From: Actinosynnema sp040640215 | GTDB lineage: Bacteria > Actinomycetota > Actinomycetes > Mycobacteriales > Pseudonocardiaceae | Assembly: GCF_040640215.1 (NCBI RefSeq) | Contig: NZ_JBFABG010000007.1 | Coordinates: 1 to 64,000 of the forward strand | Reading direction: 5' to 3' | Length of the DNA stretch: 64,000 bases | In this document: positions 52,153 through 60,313 of the stretch, piece by piece | Position numbering within the stretch: position 1 is the first letter of the stretch | Layout: each line of letters begins with the position of its first letter | Made by a program: the position numbers and the translations under genes | Notes under the pieces: generated by a model | Database searches by the model: none | Seen by the model: only the letters and a program-made list of their open reading frames with translations | Told to the model about the DNA's origin: nothing

Positions 52153-54264
52153 TCACCGGGGTGCGGCGAGCCACGGGCCGAATTCGTTCTCCAGCACCAG
52201 CCTGCCGAGCTTGCGGTACTCCTGGTGCACGGCGGCGACGACGTCGGCCATCACCAGCGGCCGGTCGGCGGCGGCGGCCAGGTACGCGGCGGTCACCACG
52301 CACGACCGGATCGACCCGCCCGCCAGTTCGAAGCGCTCCGCGCAGAACGCCAGGTCGAGGTCGCCGCCCCGGGGCAGGGCGGTGCCCAGGCACCGGTCCC
52401 ACAACGCCCGCCGCTGCGCCGCGTCCGGCACCGGGAACTCCGCGATGACGTCGATCCGCCGGGTGAAGGCCTCGTCCACGTTCGACCGCAGGTTCGTGGT
52501 CAGCACGGCGATCCCGTCGAAGGACTCGATGCGCTGCAACAGGTACGCGGATTCGAGGTTGGCGTACCGGTCCCGCGCGTCCTTGACCTCCGACCGCTTG
52601 CCGAAGACCGCGTCCGCCTCGTCGAACAGCAGCACCCCGTGCACGCCGGCCGCCTCGGTGAAGATCCGCTCCAGGTTCTTCTCCGTCTCGCCGACGTACT
52701 TGTCGACCACCGTCGACAGGTCCACCACGTACAGGTCCATGCCGAGCTCGGCCGCGACGACCTCGGCGGACATCGTCTTGCCGGTGCCGGACTCGCCGGC
52801 GAACAGCGCCACCACGCCGTGCCCGCGCCCGCCGCCGGGGCGCATCCGCCACTGGCCGAGCACCCGTTCGCGGTGCCGGGCCCGCAGGACGAGTTCGGCG
52901 AGCTGCCGCCGGGTCGGTTCGGGCAGCACCAGGTCGTCCCAGCCGACGGACGGCACGATCCGGCGGGCCAGCCGGTCCAGCCCGGCCCCGTTCTGCGCCC
53001 GCACACCGGCCCGCAGGTGCTCCGGCGCGACCGGGCGGCCGTCCAGCACCGCCAGCCGGCTCGCGACCGACACCGCCCGCTCCACCTCCTCCGCGCCGAG
53101 CCGGTAGCCGTCGACGGACGTCAGCAGGGCCGGGACCGGCGGGGTGCCGGTCTCCTCGGTCAGCGCCCGCGCCCACCGGTCCGACCGGTCGGCGGCCGAG
53201 GGCGGCACCGGCACCGAGACGACGGGTCGGCCGGCCCAGTGCGGGTCCCAGTGCCGCCCGCCGTGCAGGACCAGCGGCACATCCCCCACCAGCGCCACCA
53301 GCTCGCGCAGCAGCCGGGCGCGCTCGGGCACCAGCCGCTCGACCGGGCCCAGCACCAGGCCCGCACCGCGCAGCCGCGCTTCCCGCACGACCGCGCCGAG
53401 GTCGGGCCGGTCCCGGTCGGCGAGGTCGACCGCGTTCAGCACCACCGCGTGCCGGCCGGCGGCGGCCAGCGCGCCCGCCGCCACCCGGCCGCCGTCGCCG
53501 GTGTCGCCGGTGTCGCGCAGGTGGACCGCACCGATCCCGGAGCGCAGCGCCGCGCCCACCCGGCGGGTGAACCCGTCCTCGGACGCGCCCGCCACGACGC
53601 GGACCAGGCCGGCCACCGCGGGGTCGGGTGCGTCGTCGCCGAGCAGGTGGGCCACCACCCGGTCGGGCACGCGCAGCACCCGGGACAGCGCGGGCGATTC
53701 CGGTTCCCGCACCTCGACCGCGCCGCCGGCGACGAGCGGGGACCCGGCGGCGAGCCGGAACCGGTCCGGACCCGCAGAGGGCAGCCCGCACAGCTCCAGC
53801 GCCAGGCCGACGGTCGCGCGCCGGCGGGTGACGTCGTCGTGGAGGTAGCCGAAGAGGCGCTCGAACCGGCTGTCGACGTCCGGGGCCAGGGCGATCAGCA
53901 GGAACTCGACGTCGAGCCGGTCGAGGTGGAAGTTCCGGGCGAGGTCGAGCAGCCGGGGGCGGGCGGTGCCGCCGGGGTGGGGTTCGTCCGGCAGGGGGGC
54001 CAGGGGCGCGCGGGGCGCGTCGAGCGTGCGCCGGACCGCCTCCGGGGTCAGGTAGAGACCCCGGAACGGGTCCTGCGGCGTCGGGTCGTCGACCAGCCGG
54101 GCCTCCACCGCGCGCCGCACCCGCCGTTCGACCGCGGCCAGCCTGTCCCACAGGTAGACCTGGTCCGCGTCGTCGTCGGCGGGGACGCGGTCGACGGCGG
54201 TGCGGTCAGCGGGAGCGGCGGCGTGGTCACCGGGGGCGGGGGCGCGGGTCGCGTCGGTGGTCAT
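52153..54264 (-). CDS. CIS AAA+ ATPase
   Basis: A 703-residue protein. The C-terminal half is a classic AAA+ module: Walker A GESGTGKT near 488-495, Walker B VLLFDEADAVFG near 541, and the sensor/arginine-finger region IAVLTTNLRSNVDEAFTRRI. The N-terminal half holds a degenerate ATPase-like domain, typical of Afp15/Pvc15. It assists assembly or remodelling of the particle and is not homologous to ClpV recyclers. ATG at 54264 overlaps the DUF4255 stop (ATGA). Confidence 0.93.
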   Translation of the reverse strand: MTTDATRAPAPGDHAAAPADRTAVDRVPADDDADQVYLWDRLAAVERRVRRAVEARLVDDPTPQDPFRGLYLTPEAVRRTLDAPRAPLAPLPDEPHPGGTARPRLLDLARNFHLDRLDVEFLLIALAPDVDSRFERLFGYLHDDVTRRRATVGLALELCGLPSAGPDRFRLAAGSPLVAGGAVEVREPESPALSRVLRVPDRVVAHLLGDDAPDPAVAGLVRVVAGASEDGFTRRVGAALRSGIGAVHLRDTGDTGDGGRVAAGALAAAGRHAVVLNAVDLADRDRPDLGAVVREARLRGAGLVLGPVERLVPERARLLRELVALVGDVPLVLHGGRHWDPHWAGRPVVSVPVPPSAADRSDRWARALTEETGTPPVPALLTSVDGYRLGAEEVERAVSVASRLAVLDGRPVAPEHLRAGVRAQNGAGLDRLARRIVPSVGWDDLVLPEPTRRQLAELVLRARHRERVLGQWRMRPGGGRGHGVVALFAGESGTGKTMSAEVVAAELGMDLYVVDLSTVVDKYVGETEKNLERIFTEAAGVHGVLLFDEADAVFGKRSEVKDARDRYANLESAYLLQRIESFDGIAVLTTNLRSNVDEAFTRRIDVIAEFPVPDAAQRRALWDRCLGTALPRGGDLDLAFCAERFELAGGSIRSCVVTAAYLAAAADRPLVMADVVAAVHQEYRKLGRLVLENEFGPWLAAPR

Positions 54265-54953
54265 CGGATCGGCTCGCCGCGACGACGTCGGTCCGCCGGT
54301 GTCGGGCGGGACCTGGACACCGAGAAGCCCGCGCCCTCCGCTGCGGTGGGGCCGTCGTAGCGGAGGCGGCGCGGCACGGGGTCCACGCCCTCGGTGGTCC
54401 GCAGCACCACGCCCTCGGTCACCCTCGGCCCGGTCGGCGTCCACTCGCCGGCCAGCGGCGCGGTGATCCGCAGGGTGATGGCGGGCTTGAGCTCGCCGCC
54501 CAGCGCGGACCACACGTCGGGTGCCGCCCGGCCCTCCGGGGCCGGGCCGGCGACCTGCATCCCCACCGACAGGCCGAGTTCGGCCAGCGACCCGGTCAGC
54601 CACTCCGGCGCGAGCCGCTCGGCGCGCACGAGGCACGCCAACGCCTCCGACAGCAGCCGGTGTTCGTCCTGCGGCCGGTTCGTCCACGCGGTCACCAGGT
54701 ACGACAGGTCGAACCAGCGCGCGGGTCCGCGCCACCCCAGCAGCTCGCCGGCGTCGTCGTGCACCTCGGTCGCGCCCGCGGTGCGCCGGGTCAGGTCTTC
54801 CCGGATGTCGTACAGGAACACGTTGACGGCTGGTGCGTTGCGGCGTGCCGTCCACTGCGTGGTGGGTGCCTCGAACGCCAGGTCGCCCCGGCTGCCGGGC
54901 ACCCCGGCGGCGTCCAGCAGCCGGCGGATGCCCTCGTCGACCTCGTGGATCAC
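54261..54953 (-). CDS. CIS cap/terminator, DUF4255
   Basis: A 230-residue protein of the DUF4255 family (Pvc16/Afp16): IHEVDEGIRRLLDAAGVPGS, then NAPAVNVFLYDIREDLTRRT and RWFDLSYLVTAWTN. It terminates tube and sheath growth at the end opposite the baseplate. A charged C-terminal tail (TPADRRRRGEPIR) is disordered. GTG at 54953 has GAGGAGGC upstream. It lies between the propeller gene and the ATPase gene. Confidence 0.92.
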   Translation of the reverse strand: MIHEVDEGIRRLLDAAGVPGSRGDLAFEAPTTQWTARRNAPAVNVFLYDIREDLTRRTAGATEVHDDAGELLGWRGPARWFDLSYLVTAWTNRPQDEHRLLSEALACLVRAERLAPEWLTGSLAELGLSVGMQVAGPAPEGRAAPDVWSALGGELKPAITLRITAPLAGEWTPTGPRVTEGVVLRTTEGVDPVPRRLRYDGPTAAEGAGFSVSRSRPTPADRRRRGEPIR

Positions 54954-54975
54954 GGGTGCCTCCTCGTCGTCGCGA

Positions 54976-57900
54976 TCACCTGCGCCGCACCATGTCCGGC
55001 GGCCCGACGGAGCCCGCGACGACGAGGAACGGCGTGGTGGCGGGGCGGAACCCGGCCCCGGTCGCGGTGATGGTGCGCGGTCCGGTCCCGTCCTTGGGCA
55101 GGATCAGCAACTGCGCGGTGAAACCGCCGTCCGGGCGCGGGACGGTCGCGGCGGCGGCGGCCGTGATGCCGGGCGACCAGGTGAGCCGCACCGGCGTGCC
55201 GGGCGGGAAGTCCAGGCCCCGCACCGAGGTGACGAAGCCGGGTTCGCCGATCGGCGGCACGGCCACGATGCGGGGCAGCAGCACCCGCATCGGCGCGGTG
55301 GCGGTGTTGTCGCCGGGGTCCGCGTCCGTGCCGCTGGTGCGCAGGACACCGCCGACGGTGGTCTCCAGCGGGGCGTCCGGCGCGAAGACCACCTGCACCA
55401 CCAGCTCGCCGCCGGGCGTCAGGTCGGGCAGCGCGCACCCCGCCGCCGCGCACCCCGGCGGCAGGACCGCCGGGATTCCGCGCGGCAGGGCGAGGTCCAG
55501 CCGCAGGCCGGTGGCCGGCGCGGCGCTGCCGTTGCGGACGGTGTAGGTGGCCGTGGCGCGCCCGCCCACGTAGGACGGATTGGGCTGCACCACCACGGTC
55601 AGGCCGGGACCGGCAAGAGGTGGTGGCGGTGGTGGGGGCGGCGGGGGTGGTGGGGGCGTGGTCGACGGCGTGGGCGGGGTGGTCGTCCGGTCGCGCACCG
55701 GGATGTCGGTCCGCGCCGAGTTGTCCGCCGGCCGGACGTCGAGCACCTCGCCCGCGACCGACCACGTCACCCGCGACCGGCCGGGCACCAGCCCCACCAG
55801 CTCCACGACGACCCGGACGTCCGCCCCGCCCTCCAGCGCGCCCAGCTCGCACCGCGGCGCGGCGGCGTCGCAGGAGCCCCGGTCCGGGCGCACGAGGTCC
55901 ACCCGCACGCCGGCGGGCACCGAGGCGGTCAGCACGGTGCCCGGCGACGTCGCCGGACCCCGGTTGGTCACCGTCACGGTCACCGTCGTCGACTCCCCCG
56001 TCGGCACGTCCGGCACGGCGGGCGGGGCCTGCACCGCGAGGTCCGCCGACGGCTGCCAGGTGGGCTCCTTCTGCCGGCCGGGCAGGTCGCGGGTGATCCG
56101 GTCGAGACCGCCGGTACCGTCGAGCACCGCCAACTCCTCCGGTGACGCGGCGGCCCCCTGCCGCCGGGTGGTCAGCACGAGCCGGTCGCCGCCCGGCGCG
56201 TGGGCGGCGTCGCGGGGCTGGAACGGCCCGGACGGCGGCGCGGTCACCGGCGTCGAGCACGGCCGGCCACCGGCCGGGAGCACGACCCGGCAGTCGCCGT
56301 CCGGCACCGGGACCTCGACCAGCCCGTCGAACTCCCGGTTGAACACCAGGGCGCGGCCGTCCGGGCGGAACGCGGCGCTGTCGTCGGTCACCTCGCAGTC
56401 GAACCCGCACACCGCCGCCGACACGTCGCGCTGCCCGTCCAGGGTGCCGGCCCGCGCGGTCCACACGTGGTTGTCGCGCACCTCCACGCCGTCGGGCCGG
56501 TTGTGGACCACGCCCCGGGTGAACGCGAGGGTCCGGCCGTCCGGGGACCAGGCGGGCTGGGTGTCCTCGCGGTCGGCGACCTCGGGGGGCGGGCGCAGCC
56601 GGCCGACCACCGCGCCCGTCGCCGCGTCGACCACGACGACGTGCGCGCTCCCGCCGGGTCCCGGCCGCACCCCGCCCGGCGACCGCCGGGCGAAGGCGAT
56701 GAGGCGGCCGTCCGGCGACCACGCCGGGTCGAACTCCCAGTCGGTGCCCTGCCGGTCGGCCACCGGCAGCCGGCGCGGATCGCCGCCGTCGGCGTCCACC
56801 AGCCACAGCCGCTGCGCGCGCACGCCGTCGACGTCCTCGAAGCGGGTCACCACGATCCGCCGGCCGTCCGGCGAGTAGCCCTGCCGCTGGGTCCACGGGT
56901 CGTACCCCGCGCGCGGCCGGAACAGCCGGTTCGGGTCCTCGTCGACGCCGGGGTCCTCGCGCAGGACCTCCAGGCCGAGGTCGCGCGGGTCCGCGCCGTC
57001 CGGCCGGACGTCCTGGAGGGTGGCGGTGTTGCGGGTGGCGGCGGTGGTGCGCGACACCAGCAGCGCGGGCCCGCCGACCTCCGACCACGCGGGCGAGGAC
57101 ACCCGCCGGTCCTCGGCCAGCAGCAGGCCGGGCGCGGCCGTGACGGGGAGCCCGGTCCCGGTGTCGACCTGGTAGACCTTCTCCACCTCGGGGTCCGCCG
57201 GGCAGGAGCACGTCTGGTCGAAGCTGAGGAACAGCAGCCCGGTCCCGTCCGGTTTCCACACCGGCCAGTGGCCGCGCCACCCGGCCTGGTCGCCGCCGAG
57301 CACCGGGACGCCGGCCCGGGTGCCGCCGAGCACCCGCAGCCGGGGTTGCCCGCCGGCGGTGAGCGTGTAGGCGATCCGGTCGCCGCGCGGGTTCCAGGCG
57401 GGTTCCCCGGCCGCGCCGTCGGGTTCCTCGGTCAGGCGCACCACGGGACCGCCCGCCACCGGCCGCCGGTAGATCTCCGGTTCGCCGTCGCGGTCCGCGG
57501 CGAACGCGACCTGCGCGCCGTCCGGGGAGAACGTCGGCCACGTCTCGTCGCCGGGGTCGTCGGTCAGCCGCCGCTCGCCGGTCCCGTCGACGCCGACCAA
57601 CCACAGGTCGCGCCGACCGCCCTCGGCCGAGTCGAAGACCACGGTCCGCAGGTCCGGTGAGAGCTGCGGGTGCCCGGCGTCGCGGCCCGCGGTGAGCTTG
57701 CGGACCGCGCCCGCCCGGTCGCGCAGGTAGACCTGCGGTCGCCGCTCGTCGCGCCGGCTGGTGAACACCACCAGGTCGCCGCGCGCCGACACGTGGTCGT
57801 CGAAGTGCGCGGGGCCGCGCGCCCACGGCTCGCTGACCGCCGGGCGGTCGGGCACCGGGTCGGCGACGACGCCGATGCCGCGGTGGCCGGTGCCCGCGAA

Positions 57901-58053
57901 CGCGATGCGCCCGGTGGAGCGCGGGTCGCCCGGCTGCGCCGCCGCCGGGGCGGGCGCGGTGGCGACCCGCAGGACCACCACCACCCCGCACAGCGCGACC
58001 ACGGCGGTGAGCGCGGCGACCGCTCGGTCCTTCGCCTTGGTGGACAAGGTCAC
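54976..58053 (-). CDS. CIS-linked membrane protein with TolB-like propeller
   Basis: A 1025-residue protein. An N-terminal transmembrane helix (AVAALTAVVALCGVVVVLRV, residues ~11-30) is followed by many WD40/TolB-like units of the form WSPDGRxxAF (~40-690). Then come DUF11-like beta domains (VTNRGPATSPGTVLTASVPA, VRNGSAAPATGLRLDLALPR), a run of 13 prolines between them, and an IPT-like end. The bulk should be outside the membrane. Such a protein is not part of the canonical particle but may connect it to the wall or sense envelope state. GTG at 58053 has GGAGG close upstream. Confidence 0.8.
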   Translation of the reverse strand: MTLSTKAKDRAVAALTAVVALCGVVVVLRVATAPAPAAAQPGDPRSTGRIAFAGTGHRGIGVVADPVPDRPAVSEPWARGPAHFDDHVSARGDLVVFTSRRDERRPQVYLRDRAGAVRKLTAGRDAGHPQLSPDLRTVVFDSAEGGRRDLWLVGVDGTGERRLTDDPGDETWPTFSPDGAQVAFAADRDGEPEIYRRPVAGGPVVRLTEEPDGAAGEPAWNPRGDRIAYTLTAGGQPRLRVLGGTRAGVPVLGGDQAGWRGHWPVWKPDGTGLLFLSFDQTCSCPADPEVEKVYQVDTGTGLPVTAAPGLLLAEDRRVSSPAWSEVGGPALLVSRTTAATRNTATLQDVRPDGADPRDLGLEVLREDPGVDEDPNRLFRPRAGYDPWTQRQGYSPDGRRIVVTRFEDVDGVRAQRLWLVDADGGDPRRLPVADRQGTDWEFDPAWSPDGRLIAFARRSPGGVRPGPGGSAHVVVVDAATGAVVGRLRPPPEVADREDTQPAWSPDGRTLAFTRGVVHNRPDGVEVRDNHVWTARAGTLDGQRDVSAAVCGFDCEVTDDSAAFRPDGRALVFNREFDGLVEVPVPDGDCRVVLPAGGRPCSTPVTAPPSGPFQPRDAAHAPGGDRLVLTTRRQGAAASPEELAVLDGTGGLDRITRDLPGRQKEPTWQPSADLAVQAPPAVPDVPTGESTTVTVTVTNRGPATSPGTVLTASVPAGVRVDLVRPDRGSCDAAAPRCELGALEGGADVRVVVELVGLVPGRSRVTWSVAGEVLDVRPADNSARTDIPVRDRTTTPPTPSTTPPPPPPPPPPPPPLAGPGLTVVVQPNPSYVGGRATATYTVRNGSAAPATGLRLDLALPRGIPAVLPPGCAAAGCALPDLTPGGELVVQVVFAPDAPLETTVGGVLRTSGTDADPGDNTATAPMRVLLPRIVAVPPIGEPGFVTSVRGLDFPPGTPVRLTWSPGITAAAAATVPRPDGGFTAQLLILPKDGTGPRTITATGAGFRPATTPFLVVAGSVGPPDMVRRR

Positions 58054-58170
58054 AACACCTCCGGTGGCGGGCTTCGCGGACGAGCCTGGTGGCGGGCGGC
58101 GGGCCGGCGTGAGGCCCGCGCGGGCAGGGTTCGGGCGGTGGCCGGGACGTTCGGGCAACCCGGCCGGGGG

Positions 58171-58797
58171 TCAGATCAGGCCGTGCCGCATCACGTAGCC
58201 CACGGCGTGGGCGCGGTTGCGCAGGTTGAGCCGGGTGCTCACCTCGTGCAGGACGTTCTTCACCGTCCGCTCCGAAAAGGACGTCCTGGTCGCGATCTCG
58301 TTGGTGTCCAGACCTTCCGCGACCAGCCGCAGCATGTCCGCCTCGCGGGGGGTGAGGGTGGACAGCGTGGGCGCGTTGGGGTCCAGGACGGTGCGCTGCA
58401 ACCGGCCGACGTGGTCCAGCAGCACGCCCAGCAGGTCACCGGGCAGCACCGCTTCGCCCTTCGCCAGCGCCAGCACCGTCGCGACCAGGCGGTCCTGGTC
58501 GGCTTCCGCGCGCCGCACGACGGCCGACACCCCGCAGTCCACGGTGATCCGCAACGAGTCCTGGTCGAAGCGGCTCGACACCACGCCGGTGCGGGCGGTG
58601 GAGGAGCGGCGCAGCCGGCGCAGCAGCCGGGACGCCGCGTCGTCCACCTCGTCCACCACCACGAGCGCCACGGCCGCGCGGTGCTCCTCGCCGGCGGTCA
58701 GCACCTCCACCTCGGGCCGCTGCCGGAGCTGGTAGGTGGTCCCGGCGCGCAGCACCGGGTCCTCGGCGTAGACGGCGACCGGGATTCTCGTCGTCAT
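58171..58797 (-). CDS. LuxR-type regulator with atypical receiver domain, copy 2
   Basis: A 208-residue paralogue of the regulator at 38331-38957. The LuxR HTH is nearly identical in pattern: LTPREADMLRLVAEGLDTNE, then RTVKNVLHEVSTRLNLRNRA, HAVGYVMRHGLI. The N-terminal half is a degenerate receiver: an acidic VVVDEVDD is present but the switch lysine appears replaced (AVVRRA). It is the first gene of the minus-strand CIS cluster and is divergent from a membrane-protein gene. The ATG at 58797 has GAAGGGGGC upstream. Likely transcriptional controller of the cluster. Confidence 0.85.
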   Translation of the reverse strand: MTTRIPVAVYAEDPVLRAGTTYQLRQRPEVEVLTAGEEHRAAVALVVVDEVDDAASRLLRRLRRSSTARTGVVSSRFDQDSLRITVDCGVSAVVRRAEADQDRLVATVLALAKGEAVLPGDLLGVLLDHVGRLQRTVLDPNAPTLSTLTPREADMLRLVAEGLDTNEIATRTSFSERTVKNVLHEVSTRLNLRNRAHAVGYVMRHGLI

Positions 58798-58963
58798 GCG
58801 GGCCCCCTTCGGGAAACCGGGCCGGGCCGGCCCTGGTGCGCCCATCGTGGTCCGCCGGCTCGGCCGGGGGCAGCCGCGCGGGTGAGGTGGTGCACCGGTG
58901 TGCCCCGGCGGTGCCCTTTTCTCCCTGCCGGGCGGCGGTCCGGCGTCCCTACCGTTGCGAGTC
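58798..58963. promoter_or_regulatory. Divergent promoter region at the CIS edge
   Basis: These 166 bases separate the LuxR copy 2 gene from the membrane-protein gene on the plus strand. TACCGT at 58950-58955 lies 8 bases before the GTG start, so a leaderless transcript is possible on the plus side. No TGATCA iterons like those near LuxR copy 1 were found. Confidence 0.4.
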
Positions 58964-60262
58964 GTGACCGCAACGACGGAATTCGGTCTCCCCACGGTGG
59001 TCGTGACGCCCGGCCAGGAGACCAGCACGACGATGACGGTGCGCAACGACAGCGACATCGTCGAGGCGTACGAGTTCGAGGTGGTCGGCGAGTGCGCGCC
59101 GTGGACCGGTGTCGAGCCGGCGCGCCTGTCGCTGTACCCCGGGACTTCCGGCCAGGTGACCGTCCTGCTGCGCCCGCCGCGCTCCTCGGCGGTGCGCGCC
59201 GGGGAGCTGCCCCTGGGCGTGCGGGTGCTGCCCGCCGAACGGCCCGGGTCGGTGGTGGTGTCCGAGACGACGGTGGTCGTCGAGCCGTTCGCCGAGCAGC
59301 GCGCGGAACTGGTCCCCGAACGCCGCCGGGCGTGGCGCAGCGCCCGCTACCACGTGGAGCTGCACAACGCGGGCAACGCGCCGGCGGTCGTGGCGCTGAG
59401 CGCGCCGGAGGCCGACGACCGGCTGACGCACACGGTCCCGTCGAAGCCGGTGACCGTGGCACCCGGCGACCGCGCCGAGCTGGAGTTGCGGGTGCGGGTC
59501 GGCGAGGTCCTGTGGTTCGGCAAGCCCGAGTCCTGGCCGCTGCGGCTGGAGGTCACGGCCGTTACCGGCGAGGACAGCGCCCGCCACGAGCCGGAGGGGG
59601 AGCTGATCCAGCTACCGGTGTTCCCCCGGTGGCTGCTGGCCGTGCTCGCCGCCCTGCTGGCGCTGCTGCTGCTGTGGCTGCTGCTGGTGCGCCCCGCCGT
59701 GCGCAGCGCCGCGCGGGAGGCGGCCGACGACCGGGCGCGGGAGATCGCCCAGTCGGTCGACGCCCAGCCGCCCGCCGACCGGCCCGGCGGGCAGGAGCCC
59801 GGCCAGGACGGCGACGGCCAGGGCCAGCAACCGGGCCAGCAGCCGGGCCAGGGGCAGCAGCCCGGTCAGGGCCGGCCGGGCACGCCGGTCGGCGGCGGGC
59901 ACCAGAGGTCCGAGACGATCGAGGTGCGCACCGCCGGCGGCGCGCAGGGCGCGGGCGAGCACACCGTGCCCACCGGCAAGGTCTTCCGGATCACCGACCT
60001 CGTGGTGGGCAACCACCAGGGCGACGAGGGCGTGCTCACCCTCGCGTTCGGCGACCGGACCATCACGTCGATCGCCCTGGAGACCTTCCGCAACCAGGAC
60101 TACCACTGGGTGACGCCCGTGGACGTGCCCGAGGGCACGTCGGTCACCGCGACGGTGTCCTGCACCAGGCCCGGCACGCCCGCCAGCGGGCAGCAGGCCC
60201 CGGACTGCTTCCAGGTGGTCAACGTCAGCGGTGTGCTCGAAGACCTGCCGGACGACAACTGA
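58964..60262 (+). CDS. CIS-linked membrane protein with Ig-like and PGQ-repeat regions
   Basis: A 432-residue protein. Residues ~1-100 and ~105-200 are two Ig-like domains (VVTPGQETSTTMTVRNDSDI, VAPGDRAELELRVRVGEV). A transmembrane helix (LLAVLAALLALLLLWLLLVR, ~222-243) is followed by a helical linker and a PGQ-rich repeat (GQQPGQQPGQGQQPGQG). A C-terminal beta domain follows (ETIEVRTAGGAQGAGEHTVP, DLVVGNHQGDEGVLTLAFGD). No signal peptide precedes the Ig domains, so sidedness is uncertain. I recall homologues beside actinobacterial CIS clusters. Function unknown; membrane anchoring or docking is inferred. GTG at 58964, no ribosome-binding site. Confidence 0.75.
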   Translation: MTATTEFGLPTVVVTPGQETSTTMTVRNDSDIVEAYEFEVVGECAPWTGVEPARLSLYPGTSGQVTVLLRPPRSSAVRAGELPLGVRVLPAERPGSVVVSETTVVVEPFAEQRAELVPERRRAWRSARYHVELHNAGNAPAVVALSAPEADDRLTHTVPSKPVTVAPGDRAELELRVRVGEVLWFGKPESWPLRLEVTAVTGEDSARHEPEGELIQLPVFPRWLLAVLAALLALLLLWLLLVRPAVRSAAREAADDRAREIAQSVDAQPPADRPGGQEPGQDGDGQGQQPGQQPGQGQQPGQGRPGTPVGGGHQRSETIEVRTAGGAQGAGEHTVPTGKVFRITDLVVGNHQGDEGVLTLAFGDRTITSIALETFRNQDYHWVTPVDVPEGTSVTATVSCTRPGTPASGQQAPDCFQVVNVSGVLEDLPDDN

Positions 60263-60265
60263 GCC

Positions 60266-60306
60266 GCGCCGGCACCGGGCGGGGAGTGCCCGGCCGGTGC
60301 CGGCGC
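60266..60306. terminator. Bidirectional terminator between convergent genes
   Basis: GCGCCGGCACCGG and CCGGTGCCGGCGC form a 13-bp perfect stem with a 15-base loop, extended by GAGCC/GGCTC outer arms. It lies 3 bases after the membrane-protein stop and 8 bases before the GH1 stop. Confidence 0.8.
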
Positions 60307-60313
60307 GCGCGGC

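Noticed and set aside
38140..60262. Prophage interpretation of the injection system
   Set aside because: No capsid, portal, terminase, integrase or lysis genes are visible, and an AAA+ ATPase plus DUF4255 cap are present, which are CIS hallmarks.
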